DNA from: Sphingomonas sp. LM7
GTDB lineage: Bacteria > Pseudomonadota > Alphaproteobacteria > Sphingomonadales > Sphingomonadaceae
Assembly: GCF_002002925.1 (NCBI RefSeq)
Contig: NZ_CP019511.1
Span: forward strand, 2,728,001 to 2,792,000
DNA: 64,000 bases
Direction of reading: 5' to 3'
The stretch's first letter is position 1; every line of letters begins with the position of its first letter. The position numbers and the translations under genes were made by a program. The notes beneath the pieces are model-generated. The model saw only the letters and a program-made list of their open reading frames with translations, was not told where the DNA came from and did no database searches. Of the stretch, positions 37,726-46,534 are shown in pieces.

Positions 37726-38724
37726 CTAGTTGGCCGCGCTGAGGCGGATCGAACCGTTGACACCGGCCGGGAAGAAGCCGCCCCGATCGGTCGCCATCTT
37801 GTTGAGGAAGACGATGTTGAGCACCTGTCCGGCCGAGCGGCTATAGGCGACGCCGCTGCTGTCGGTCGGCACGATGTTGGTTGCGGTGCTCGCCCCGGTG
37901 CCGGTGGCGCGCACGCCCTGGTCGAGATCGCTGCTACCGTCGAGGCTGTCGCGCGCGTTCGAGATCGCCTCGGTCGCGTCAATGAGCGTCGGCGCGGCGA
38001 TGCCCTTGCGGTAGAGCACGGTGCGGACGAGCCCGGCGTGATAGGCTTCGGCAGCAAGGATGCCCGCTGCGGCCTCGAGAAAGGTCTTGTTGGTGATCAA
38101 CGGCGACGCGCCCTTGTATGCAGTCACCCCGACATCTTCGAAGATGTACGCGCCGAGCAGGAAGTTCTCGTCGTTCGCATAGGGGTCGAACGAAGCCCCT
38201 GCCCCGATCAGTCCGGCGGCGCGGGCAGCGCTCGAAAAGGCGCCGGTCGCGCTGGTGCCGATGTCGATCGCCGGCTGGGCAACGGCAGTCGCACCGATAG
38301 CGCCGCGCAGGAAGCGGACATGCGCCTGCTCGTCCGCGGCGATCTCGCGGGCATATTGCGCCACCAGCGGATCGACGAAGGCAACTTGCCGTCCGCCGGT
38401 CACCGTCCCCTGGGTTCCCGTGCCGCCGAGGATCGAGCTTGGTAGACCCGCGCCGGTTGCTGCGTAGGAGTAGAATTGCGCTTCGAGATATTCGAGGTTG
38501 AGCGCGAAGTTGAGAACATCGGCATCGGTGATGCCCGGCGCGGGCGTCGGCGTCGGCGTGATGATCGGCGTGAATTCGCCGGGTTCGTCGCTGCAGGCAG
38601 CGAGCAGCGCGCTGCCCGCGACCGCGGCAGAGGCGGCGCTCGCCACCTTGATGAAGCGGCGGCGGTCGGCCCGGCGCTGGTCGCATGCCTCGAGCACTTC
38701 GAGGATCTGGTCGTGCTGGTTCAT
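37726..38724 (-). CDS. Tat-exported ferritin-like lipoprotein
   Basis: This 332-aa protein has a twin-arginine signal (DRRRFIKVA, residues 20-28), a hydrophobic stretch and a lipobox ending LAAC (Cys44), followed by a Thr/Pro spacer. The mature part matches the ferritin-2 (DUF4439-like, PCC13-62 desiccation-protein) family, with the helix pair [11 protein letters not shown] and [13 protein letters not shown], and the later IFEDVG and EAYHAG supplying further carboxylate and His ligands. It was probably folded with metal before export. It is about 70 percent identical by eye to the next gene upstream. Function is not proven; metal handling or stress protection is likely. Confidence 0.88.
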   Translation of the reverse strand: MNQHDQILEVLEACDQRRADRRRFIKVASAASAAVAGSALLAACSDEPGEFTPIITPTPTPAPGITDADVLNFALNLEYLEAQFYSYAATGAGLPSSILGGTGTQGTVTGGRQVAFVDPLVAQYAREIAADEQAHVRFLRGAIGATAVAQPAIDIGTSATGAFSSAARAAGLIGAGASFDPYANDENFLLGAYIFEDVGVTAYKGASPLITNKTFLEAAAGILAAEAYHAGLVRTVLYRKGIAAPTLIDATEAISNARDSLDGSSDLDQGVRATGTGASTATNIVPTDSSGVAYSRSAGQVLNIVFLNKMATDRGGFFPAGVNGSIRLSAAN

Positions 38725-38744
38725 GACGTAGCTCCCTGTAAGGC

Positions 38745-39707
38745 TTAGTTGGCGGCGCTCAGACGAAGGGCGCCGTTGACGCCGCTCGGGAAGAAGCCGC
38801 CGCCGGTGACGGCAGCACGATTGAGATAGACGATGTTGAGCACCTGGCCCGCCGACCGGCTGTAGGCGAGGCCGTTGGCGTCGAGCGGCGCGATGTTGCT
38901 GGCCAGAGTCGCGCCGGCCCCGGTGGCGCGCACGCCCTGGTCGAGGTCCGACGTGCCGTCGAGGCTGTCGCGCGCGTTCGAGATCGCCTCGGTCGCGTCG
39001 ATCAACGTCGGCGCGGCGAGGCCCTTGGCGTAGAGCGTCGTGCGGATCAGGCTGGCATGATAGGCCTCGACCGCGAGGATGCCTGCGGCGGCTTCGAGGA
39101 ACACCTTGCTCGAGATCAGCGGCGACGCGCCCTTGTATGCAGTCACCCCGACATCCTCGAAGATGAAGGCGGCAAGCAGGAAATTCTCGTCATTGGCATA
39201 GGGATCGAACGACGCGCCCGCGCCGATTAGCCCTGCCGCGCGCGCAGCGCTGGAGAACGCGCCGGTCGGGCTGGAGCCGATGTCGATGGCGGGCTGTGCC
39301 ACCGCCGTCGCGCCGATCGCGGTGCGCAGGAAGGTGACGTGCGCGATCTCGTCCGCCGCGATCTCACGGGCATATTGCGCGACGATCGGATCGGTGAAGG
39401 TCGCCTGGCGTCCGCCGGTCGCCGCGCCGGGGGTGCCGGTGCCGGTCAGCAGATTGGCGGCCAGGCCCGTACCGAACGCCGCATAGGAATAGAATTGCGC
39501 TTCGAGATATTCGAGGTTGAGCGCGAAGTTGAGGATGTCGGCATCGCTCGGCGCGGTCTGGGCGTGGAGCGGTTGGGGCTTGTTGACCAGCGCGAAGCCG
39601 CCGGCGATCGCCGACGCCGTTCCGAACGCCTTGAAGAAATCACGCCGCGCACTGCGGCGTTCCACGCGCGCGTCGAGCGCGCCGAGCAATTCGGTCTCGG
39701 TTGTCAT
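38745..39707 (-). CDS. Tat-exported ferritin-like protein
   Basis: This 320-aa paralogue of the downstream gene has its own Tat-like signal ([11 protein letters not shown], residues 19-29) and a signal-peptidase-I type end near PLHAQ, with no lipobox. It would therefore be soluble in the periplasm while its sister is lipidated. Candidate metal ligands are Glu66, Glu69, Glu115, Glu120, His123, Glu184, Glu214 and His217. The two share long identical blocks such as [15 protein letters not shown]. It is the first gene of the operon, and the 150-base gap to the divergent Crp/Fnr gene should carry the promoter. Confidence 0.88.
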   Translation of the reverse strand: MTTETELLGALDARVERRSARRDFFKAFGTASAIAGGFALVNKPQPLHAQTAPSDADILNFALNLEYLEAQFYSYAAFGTGLAANLLTGTGTPGAATGGRQATFTDPIVAQYAREIAADEIAHVTFLRTAIGATAVAQPAIDIGSSPTGAFSSAARAAGLIGAGASFDPYANDENFLLAAFIFEDVGVTAYKGASPLISSKVFLEAAAGILAVEAYHASLIRTTLYAKGLAAPTLIDATEAISNARDSLDGTSDLDQGVRATGAGATLASNIAPLDANGLAYSRSAGQVLNIVYLNRAAVTGGGFFPSGVNGALRLSAAN

Positions 39708-39859
39708 TGGACCTGCCTCCCTGAGTTGCAGTAGGGAAGGGAACCCGGCGCTCGATATGCAAGTTCCGGCAAAGGCCCTGTTGGGTACGGTGGCGTACGG
39801 GCTGCATCTTTTTGGCTTCGACTGACGAATCTTCTCTGTAGTTCGTCAATGAGGTGAGG

Positions 39860-40600
39860 ATGCCAGCAGATCGCATGGCGCGTTCGGCGGCGCAGGAACC
39901 GTGCGCCAACTTGTTGATACGCCTTCTGGCTCCTGCAGACGCTCGCCTGCTTCAACCGCATCTGCAGCGTGTTCGATTTTCGCCCGGCGAGGTCGTCGTA
40001 TCGCCTGATGCGCCGCTCGCGCGCCTGATCTTCCCCGAAACGCTGATGGTCGGCTTTTGCGACGGCGGCAGAAGCTTCGCGCAGATCGGCGTCGTCGGCC
40101 GTGAGGGGATTGTCGGATGGCCGCTGCTGCTTGGCAGCATCAGCTCGCCGCTGCTCGGCATCGCCCAGATGGAGGGCGGATCCGGGCTTGCCATCGGTGC
40201 CGAGCGCCTGCGCGAGGCGTGCCATATCAGCGCCTCGCTCAGCAGTGCTCTATTGCGCTTCGTCCACAATTTCATGACGCAGATGGCGTGCACGATCGTG
40301 TCCAACGCGTCGGATCCGATCGAGCGGCGCGTGGCGCGCTGGCTGCTCATGCTCCACGACCGCGCCGGCGAGGACACGCTCGCCTTGACGCACAACCATG
40401 TCGGCAATGCGCTCAACGTGCGGCGCGCGAGCGTCACCGATTGCATGCATGTGCTGGAGGGCGAAGGCCTGGTGCGCTGCCAGCGCGGGCGGATCGTGAT
40501 CCGCGACCGCGCCCGTCTCGAGGAACTGGCCGGGGATGCCTATGGCGGGGTCGAGGCGCATTATCGCCGCGATATCGGTCCGTTCGGGCGGAATGCCTGA
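39860..40600 (+). CDS. Crp/Fnr-family transcription regulator
   Basis: This 246-aa protein has a cyclic-nucleotide-binding-like domain (FSPGEVVVSPDAPLARLIFPE, about residues 30-130) and a C-terminal winged helix with the HTH segment THNHVGNALNVRRASVTDCMHVLEGEGLV. No Fnr-type Cys cluster is present, so it is not an iron-sulfur oxygen sensor. ATG 39860 follows GAGGTGAGG. It is transcribed away from the ferritin-like operon and is a natural candidate regulator of it. The stop is eight bases from the convergent anti-sigma gene. Confidence 0.9.
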   Translation: MPADRMARSAAQEPCANLLIRLLAPADARLLQPHLQRVRFSPGEVVVSPDAPLARLIFPETLMVGFCDGGRSFAQIGVVGREGIVGWPLLLGSISSPLLGIAQMEGGSGLAIGAERLREACHISASLSSALLRFVHNFMTQMACTIVSNASDPIERRVARWLLMLHDRAGEDTLALTHNHVGNALNVRRASVTDCMHVLEGEGLVRCQRGRIVIRDRARLEELAGDAYGGVEAHYRRDIGPFGRNA

Positions 40601-40608
40601 GCGACTGC

Positions 40609-41304
40609 CTACAGCGTCGAAAGCGGCGCAGACCCCAATATCGCGCCGCTGGGCGCCTGGTGCGGCAGGCCATCGGCGGGCTCCAGCGTGACGGCGATCA
40701 CTGCGCCATCCTGCAGCAGCGCGCGCACCGCCGGTTCCGCGGCGACGTTGCTCACGCCGGTTCGGTTGATCAGGCCCAGCGATTGCGGGGCGCCGCCGGC
40801 GGGAACCACCCAAAGCTCGGGGACGCGCTGGCTTTCGGGCAGGCGCACGGCGCGGACGCGCAGCGTGCCGCTCGCCTGATCGTAGCGCGCGACGAGCAGC
40901 GCAGCGCCGCTCTGGTCCAGCAGCTGCGCCACCGCAGCTTCGGCCGGCCGAATAGGTTCGGGCGCTGGGCGAGTCAGCAGCAGCACCGCGAACAGCGCAG
41001 CCGCGGCGCTCGCCGCAACCGCGCCCGCACGCCAGGCGCGCAGCTTGCGGAGCACTCCGCCGGAAGCCACCGGCGCAAGCATCTGCTCTATCCGCGGCCA
41101 CACCCCTGTGCCGGGTGCGGCGCTCGGAATCTCCGCCAGCATCGGCGCCAGCCGCTCCTGCCAGGCGGCTACCGCGGTGCGGAAGCTGCGGTCGGCAAGC
41201 TGGAGCCGCAAGGCGCGGACCCGGTCCTCGCCTTCGATCACACCCAGCGCCAGCTCGGCGGCGAGCAAGTCGAATTCCTCGGGAGAGAGCACTGCGTCAG
41301 CCAT
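40609..41304 (-). CDS. Anti-sigma factor, RskA-like
   Basis: This 231-aa protein has an N-terminal cytoplasmic anti-sigma region (SPEEFDLLAAELALGVIEGEDR), one transmembrane helix (about 93-112, AGAVAASAAAALFAVLLL) and a periplasmic RskA-type domain (VPELWVVPAGGAPQSLGLI). It should hold the sigma factor encoded just upstream until a signal causes release. Its ATG at 41304 overlaps the end of the sigma gene by eight bases, so the two are made together. Confidence 0.92.
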   Translation of the reverse strand: MADAVLSPEEFDLLAAELALGVIEGEDRVRALRLQLADRSFRTAVAAWQERLAPMLAEIPSAAPGTGVWPRIEQMLAPVASGGVLRKLRAWRAGAVAASAAAALFAVLLLTRPAPEPIRPAEAAVAQLLDQSGAALLVARYDQASGTLRVRAVRLPESQRVPELWVVPAGGAPQSLGLINRTGVSNVAAEPAVRALLQDGAVIAVTLEPADGLPHQAPSGAILGSAPLSTL

Positions 41305-41854
41305 CTTCGATGCACTTTCTGACCTGTGCCAGGCCGCGGCGGATCCAGCTCTTCATCGTGCCCAGCGGCACGCGCGCGCGCTGGGCCAGTTCGGAATAGG
41401 TAAAGCCTTCGAGAAAAGCGGCGCGGATCGAGCTGCGCGGCGATTCTTCCAGCGCGTCGAGGCATTGATGGAGCAGGCCGCGCGTGTCTGCAGTGTCCTC
41501 GCCGACACTCTCCGTCGCTTCGGTCTCCGCCACATCGGCAGCGCCGGCCAACGCCGCGTCGTACCGCCCGGCAGCGCGCCGCCAGTCGATCGCACGGTTT
41601 CTGGCGATCATGCACAGCCAGGTGATCGGACTCGCACGCGCCGGATCGAATGCCGCGGCACCCTGCCAGACTTTGAGATATACTTCCTGCAACACGTCTT
41701 CGGCCAGCGCGCGTTCCCCGAGAACATGGAGGCATATGCCGAACAGTTTTGCCGATGTCAGCTCATAGACAGTGCGTAGCGCCGCCCGGTCTCCCAGCGC
41801 GACACGCTCCAGCTCGGTGACAAGACGCTTACGGGCAGGGTCGGCAACCGTCAT
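41297..41854 (-). CDS. ECF-type RNA polymerase sigma factor (SigK-like)
   Basis: This 185-aa protein has sigma region 2 (LFGICLHVLGERALAEDVLQEVYLKVW, then WLCMIARNRAIDWRR) and region 4 (YSELAQRARVPLGTMKSWIRRGLAQVRKC). It resembles the SigK group that pairs with RskA-like anti-sigmas. ATG 41854 has GAGG eight bases upstream; a TTG three codons earlier is too close to that RBS. The 133-base gap upstream holds the inverted repeat AAACGC...GCGTTT (41886-41903), and the promoter may be autoregulated. Confidence 0.93.
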   Translation of the reverse strand: MTVADPARKRLVTELERVALGDRAALRTVYELTSAKLFGICLHVLGERALAEDVLQEVYLKVWQGAAAFDPARASPITWLCMIARNRAIDWRRAAGRYDAALAGAADVAETEATESVGEDTADTRGLLHQCLDALEESPRSSIRAAFLEGFTYSELAQRARVPLGTMKSWIRRGLAQVRKCIEDG

Positions 41855-41987
41855 CCGCAACACCTCGCCTCAATTCAGAAAGCGTAAACGCCACCAGAGC
41901 GTTTCGGCTCCGTCCCGATTATCTGAATATCGAGTTATCTCGCTTGTCCGACGGTATTGGCCAGGCGCCGTGCGGCGTTTCACGCCC

Positions 41988-42989
41988 TCACAATACGCAT
42001 ACCGGATCGACCTGAATCCTTGCATCCGGTCCTGGTCCGGGCATCTCGCTCGAGAAATCCGCTGGCGCACTTTCCCCCGTCTGCTGACGGTACGCGCGCG
42101 GATCGCTGCCATATTCCTGGCGGAAGGTGCGGGAGAAATGACTGCGGCTCGAAAAGCCGCTGCTGGCAGCGATCGTCTTGATCGGCATCCGGCTGGATCG
42201 CAGCATCTTGGCGGCATAATGCAACCGGGTCATCGCGACGAACTCCATCGGCGCCGATCCCAGTATCTGGCTGAACTGGCGCGCGAAGGTCGAGCGGCTT
42301 AGGCCAGCGCACTCCGCCAGACGATCGACCGTATGCGGCGCGCCGGGCTCCTGCAGGATCGACGCGACGGCACTTGCCAGGCGCGGATCGGCCAACGCGC
42401 TGATGATGCGCGGGGTACTGCCGGGACGCTGGAAGAAGCGGCAGAGCACCGTGAGGATGCACGCCTTCATCAAGGTACTGACCAGCGCGACGGTCCCCAG
42501 CGCCTGGGGCATCTTGCCGGCCTCCCGCACCATGGTTTCCCAGGCGAGCTGGATCATCGGCGCATCGCTCACGTCTTCGATGAACAGAACCGTGGCATGA
42601 TCGAGCAGTCCGAAACTGCCCGACAGCCGGGCAAATACCAGAGCGGAAGCGACCCGGGCATCGCCCGTCGCGCGCAACAGGCTGATCTCCAATCCCGGCG
42701 GAGTCAGGATCATCGTGCCCGCCGCGCAATTGCGTGGCGGTTCGCCCGTGCCGACGAGCGTAACGGTTCCCGTCACTACATAATGGACGAGAATCGCATT
42801 GCATGGCGCAGCCTCGACGCGTTTGCCGTCCGCCACGTCCCAGGCAACGAAGCGCCGGACAGTGACGTCCATCGTCGCCAGCAGGCGATCCAGATTTTCC
42901 GATGACTGCCTGGCAGGTGCCAAGTCCGGCCTTTCGATCGATGAAGGGTTCTGAAGATACGCGCGCGAATACACCCCTGGATGCAGCAC
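41988..42989 (-). CDS. AraC-family transcription regulator
   Basis: This 333-aa protein has an N-terminal cupin-like AraC ligand-binding domain (NAILVHYVVTGTVTLVG, GTMILTPPGLEISLL) and a C-terminal double HTH domain, with helices around VDRLAECAGLSRSTFARQFSQ and IKTIAASSGFSSRSHFSRTFRQEYGSDPRAYR. The cupin ligand is unknown. The start is uncertain: GTG 42989 (used here), GTG 42974 and ATG 42872 are all possible and none has a strong RBS. It begins 16 bases after the last small acidic gene of the secretion cluster on the same strand, so it may be part of that operon or control it. Confidence 0.88.
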   Translation of the reverse strand: MLHPGVYSRAYLQNPSSIERPDLAPARQSSENLDRLLATMDVTVRRFVAWDVADGKRVEAAPCNAILVHYVVTGTVTLVGTGEPPRNCAAGTMILTPPGLEISLLRATGDARVASALVFARLSGSFGLLDHATVLFIEDVSDAPMIQLAWETMVREAGKMPQALGTVALVSTLMKACILTVLCRFFQRPGSTPRIISALADPRLASAVASILQEPGAPHTVDRLAECAGLSRSTFARQFSQILGSAPMEFVAMTRLHYAAKMLRSSRMPIKTIAASSGFSSRSHFSRTFRQEYGSDPRAYRQQTGESAPADFSSEMPGPGPDARIQVDPVCVL

Positions 42990-43005
42990 GCACTGCCAGG
43001 CGGGT

Positions 43006-43356
43006 TCAGTAGGTAGCGGAGTCCTCGCCGTAGGAGGCGTCGGCAGCGGCCCCTAGAATGGCGCTGGTGCTGACCGTCAGCGTCGCATCGGTGGTGTTGC
43101 TCCAGCCGCCCGATCCGTCCTCGGTCTGATATTCGACGCCGGTCTCGAGATGGAGCGGAATGGTGACGTCGATACCCACGCCGGTGTCGGCATCGGCGGA
43201 TGTCGATTGTTCGGAGCCATGGCTCGACGTGTCGGAATGGCCCTCGCTCCCGCTTTCCGAGTAATTGCCATCGCCCTCGTTATCGGCGGCGGCGTCCTGC
43301 CCAGCCGTGCCATCGTTCGCTTCGGGGTCGAAAACCCTGCTCATAAATCCCGACAT
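43006..43356 (-). CDS. Small acidic protein with DTGVGID motif, putative T1SS substrate
   Basis: This 116-aa protein has no Lys or Cys and is rich in Ser, Asp, Glu, Gly and Thr. It begins MSGFMSRVFDPE, has an acidic low-complexity stretch to about residue 56, then DTGVGID, then a more ordered segment with aromatic and beta-prone residues (VEYQTEDGSGGWSN). There is no signal peptide, as expected of type I substrates. Its RBS (AGGAG) overlaps the stop of the HlyD-like gene upstream. The N-terminus and the DTG[IV]G[LI]D motif are shared with the small protein at 47559-47828. Export by the neighbouring transporter is inferred. Confidence 0.8.
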   Translation of the reverse strand: MSGFMSRVFDPEANDGTAGQDAAADNEGDGNYSESGSEGHSDTSSHGSEQSTSADADTGVGIDVTIPLHLETGVEYQTEDGSGGWSNTTDATLTVSTSAILGAAADASYGEDSATY

Positions 43357-43366
43357 CTGCTCTCTC

Positions 43367-44707
43367 CTATTCTTCGCGGAAGCTCTTGCTCACCGCGTCG
43401 CCGAACGGCTGCATCAGATAATCGAACAGCGTTCGCGCCTGGGTGGTGATGTTGACGCTCGCCGGAATGCCCGGCTGGAGCATGACACCCGCGCGCTCGA
43501 CGGCCGCTGGGTCGTCCAGCACGATCTGGGCGTGATAGCGCGGTGCGGCATTGGCTTCCTCTCCCGCGACCGCCGCAGGTGACAGCGTGACGACTTTGCC
43601 CTTGAACGCAGTTTGGCCGTGCGGGTTCACCGAGGAAAAGCGCACGATCGCTTCAGAGCCGACGCGCACATCGTCGATATCCTTGGGATCGACGGTCGCC
43701 TCGATGATCAGCGCCCGTCCCGACGGCACCAGCTCCATCAGCGTACGTCCTGCATTGACGACCGTACCCGGACCGACCTGGGCAACCCCGGAAACCCGGC
43801 CGTCCGCCGGCGCGCGCAAAAGATCGCGGTCCGCCTCGTAGCGCGTAACGTCGAGCTGCGGATTGATCTCGGCCAACTGATCCTGCGTCTGCTTCAGCTC
43901 GGAGACGAGATCGACCGATTGCGAATCGCGCGTGCGGCGCATGGTGAGTTCGGCCTCTTCGATGGCTGCGAGGCCCGAGACGCGATCTGCCTCCAATTGC
44001 GCCGCGTTACGCTCGAGCGCCCGGATGGTGGTCTTGCGCGCAAAACCCTTGGCATAGAGCATGCGGTAATCCGCCAGCTCGTCGTTGATCAGGGCAAGCT
44101 GCTTTTCGGCGGCCGCCTGTCTGGCGCGCGCAGAATCGAGCTTGGTGCCCGAAATCCCCTGGTCGGCCGAGAGCACCGAACGGTGCCGCACGAACAGCGC
44201 ACGCTGTGCCTGCATCGCTGCGGCGGCAGTCGGATCCGTGCCGCGCTGGGCGAGATCGGCAGGGAAGGTCAACGTGTCGCGGCCTTCGATCTCGGCGACC
44301 AGTCGCGCCTCCGTGGCGCGCAGCGCGTCGCGCTTGGCCTGCGCCTGGCGCAATGCCGCTCCGGAGCGCACGCCGTTGAGCCGCACCAGCGGCTGGCCCG
44401 CCCGTACCTGCTGTCCCTCGCGCACCAGAATTTCCGCGACGAGGCCGGAGGCGATCGGCTGGATCACCAGCCGGCTGCCGCTGACCGAGACCTGGCCCGG
44501 TGCGATCGCGGCGCCGTTGATCGGCACGAACACGGCGAACATCCCGAACAGCCCGAAGAACAGCAAGGCACCGAGCACGCCGAAGCGGATCGTCCGGCGG
44601 GTGTCGTCGAGCGGCTGCACGTCGAACTGGCGCATCCGGCGTTCGATCAGGCGCCGTGGCAAGGGGAGCGCCGCGCCGCCACCGAAATGGGGAAATTCGA
44701 GCTTCAT
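43367..44707 (-). CDS. Type I secretion periplasmic adaptor (HlyD/PrtE family)
   Basis: This 446-aa membrane-fusion protein has an N-terminal cytoplasmic stub, one transmembrane helix (about residues 42-66, VLGALLFFGLFGMFAVFV), the lipoyl-like half-motifs GLVAEILVREGQQVRAGQPLVRLNG and RAPADGRVSG, a long coiled coil between them, and the C-terminal HlyD barrel (VMLQPGIPASVNI). It joins the ABC transporter to an outer-membrane TolC-type channel, which is not in this window. It starts three bases after the ABC gene with GAGG as RBS. Confidence 0.95.
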   Translation of the reverse strand: MKLEFPHFGGGAALPLPRRLIERRMRQFDVQPLDDTRRTIRFGVLGALLFFGLFGMFAVFVPINGAAIAPGQVSVSGSRLVIQPIASGLVAEILVREGQQVRAGQPLVRLNGVRSGAALRQAQAKRDALRATEARLVAEIEGRDTLTFPADLAQRGTDPTAAAAMQAQRALFVRHRSVLSADQGISGTKLDSARARQAAAEKQLALINDELADYRMLYAKGFARKTTIRALERNAAQLEADRVSGLAAIEEAELTMRRTRDSQSVDLVSELKQTQDQLAEINPQLDVTRYEADRDLLRAPADGRVSGVAQVGPGTVVNAGRTLMELVPSGRALIIEATVDPKDIDDVRVGSEAIVRFSSVNPHGQTAFKGKVVTLSPAAVAGEEANAAPRYHAQIVLDDPAAVERAGVMLQPGIPASVNITTQARTLFDYLMQPFGDAVSKSFREE

Positions 44708-44710
44708 CGA

Positions 44711-46525
44711 TCAGACCTCCACCGGTTCGCGGGCGATCGACCGCACCACGTCGGTGCGCACCTTTCGGAAGACGCGCGCGCGGGGTCCATCGAGCTGGAG
44801 CTGGCCGCCCGACAGCACGATCACCCGATCGACATGCGCGATCGGATTGAGCCGATGCGCGATCAGCACGATCGTCGAGCCTTCCGACTTGAGCGTGCAC
44901 AGCGCCGCGGCCAACGCTTCCTCGCCATCCGCGTCGAGATGCGCGTTGGGCTCGTCGAGCACGAGCAGGCGCGGCGACCCGAACATGGCGCGGGCCAGTC
45001 CGATGCGCTGGCGCTGCCCGCCGGAGAGGCTCGCGCCGCCGCTATCGACCTCGGTCTCATAGCCTTCGGGGAGCGAGAGGATCATGTCGTGGACATTGGC
45101 GCGCTGGGCGGCCTTGACGACTTCCTCGTCGGGCGCGTCGGAGAAGCGCGCGATATTGTCGCGGATCGTCCCGGGAAACAGGCCGACGGTCTGCGGCAGA
45201 TAGCCGACATACCGGGCGAGGTTCTCGGCGGTCCAGTGCCGCCCCTCGATGCCGCCGATCAGCACCTTGCCCTGGCTGGGATTGGTCACGGCTACCAGCA
45301 GGCGCGCGAGGCAGCTCTTGCCGGCGCCGCTCGGCCCGACAATGCCGACAGCCTCGCCCGCGGCGATGTCGAGATTGATGGCGTCCAGCGCGGGGCGGCG
45401 GCCGCCCGCCGGTGTGAAGCGCATGCCGCGGATCTCGATCTCGACGTCGCGGTCGGGCAGCTTGACCTTCGAACTGCGCGGCGGCGCTTCGCTCAGGCCT
45501 TTCTGCACGCGTCGGCCGGCCTGGATACCCTGTGCGATCGAACGCCAGCCCGATACCGCGACTTCCAGCGGCGCCAGCGCGCGGCCCAGAAGCAGATTGG
45601 CGGCGAAGATGCTGGCGGCGAGCATCTGACCCTCGATTACCAGATAGCCGCCGATCCCGATCATCGCGCTCTGCAAGGTGAGGCGCAGGAAGCGTATCGC
45701 GGAGGCGAAGCCTGCATTGCGGTCGCTGCCCTCGGCCTGGCGGCGCATCATCGTATCGCGATCGATGTGCCAGCGCACCGCAAGCCGGTCGTTCATTCCC
45801 ATCGCGCGAACCGGTCCGGCGAAGCGCGCGACGCTGTCGGTAAAGGCATAGCTCCGGTTCGCCGCTTCGGCCGCGATCTTGGCGCTCTCGCGCGTCGCTC
45901 GATCGTTCCAGAAGGCGAGCACCAGCAGCGAAACCGCGCCGGCCAGCCCGACGGCGCCAAGCAACGGATGGATCAGGAACAGCACCAGCAGGAAGAGCGG
46001 CATCCAGGGCACGTCGAAGAAGAACTGTGCCCCCTGCCCCGCCAGCACCGATCGGAACTGGTCGAGGTCGCGCAGCAACTGGGCATTGCGGGCCGTAGCG
46101 CCGCGCGCCGGCGCGAGATCGATCACTGCCTGGAACACGCGATGCGCCAGAATCCGGTCGAGCCGCGCCGCCGCACGGATCAGCAGCCGCGCGCGCACCG
46201 AATCGAACAGCGCCATCGTGCCGAGCGCAAGCAACAGCGCAAAGCTGAGCCCGATCAGCGTAGGGATACTGCCGCTCGGGATCACCCGGTTATAAACCTG
46301 GATGAGGTAAATCGGCGACGCGAGGAACAGCAGATTGACTCCGCCGCTGAACAGCGCCGCGATGATCAGTGGGCGCTTGCACTGCATCAGCGCCGAGGCG
46401 AACTCATCGCCCTGCTCGAGCTCGGCGGCGCGATAGGCGCTGTCCATCGCGATGACTTCGGCTGCCGCTTCGGCGGCCCTTGCCTGAAGTGCCTCGGCTT
46501 CGCTCGGGGTGGTGGGTTGCTTCAT
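44711..46525 (-). CDS. Type I secretion ABC permease/ATPase (PrtD family)
   Basis: This 604-aa fused exporter has about six helices (residues 50-310) and a nucleotide-binding domain with Walker A GPSGAGKS (397-404), signature LSGGQ (500-504) and Walker B ending in Asp524/Glu525 (LLVLDEP), plus an H-loop VLIAHR. The helix-1 region ALFSGGVNLLFLASPIYLIQVYNRV is typical of PrtD/RsaD transporters. There is no C39 peptidase domain at the N-terminus, so substrates are not processed at a double-Gly leader. Its substrates are likely encoded in the same operon. Confidence 0.95.
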   Translation of the reverse strand: MKQPTTPSEAEALQARAAEAAAEVIAMDSAYRAAELEQGDEFASALMQCKRPLIIAALFSGGVNLLFLASPIYLIQVYNRVIPSGSIPTLIGLSFALLLALGTMALFDSVRARLLIRAAARLDRILAHRVFQAVIDLAPARGATARNAQLLRDLDQFRSVLAGQGAQFFFDVPWMPLFLLVLFLIHPLLGAVGLAGAVSLLVLAFWNDRATRESAKIAAEAANRSYAFTDSVARFAGPVRAMGMNDRLAVRWHIDRDTMMRRQAEGSDRNAGFASAIRFLRLTLQSAMIGIGGYLVIEGQMLAASIFAANLLLGRALAPLEVAVSGWRSIAQGIQAGRRVQKGLSEAPPRSSKVKLPDRDVEIEIRGMRFTPAGGRRPALDAINLDIAAGEAVGIVGPSGAGKSCLARLLVAVTNPSQGKVLIGGIEGRHWTAENLARYVGYLPQTVGLFPGTIRDNIARFSDAPDEEVVKAAQRANVHDMILSLPEGYETEVDSGGASLSGGQRQRIGLARAMFGSPRLLVLDEPNAHLDADGEEALAAALCTLKSEGSTIVLIAHRLNPIAHVDRVIVLSGGQLQLDGPRARVFRKVRTDVVRSIAREPVEV

Positions 46526-46534
46526 CCTGGCTCC

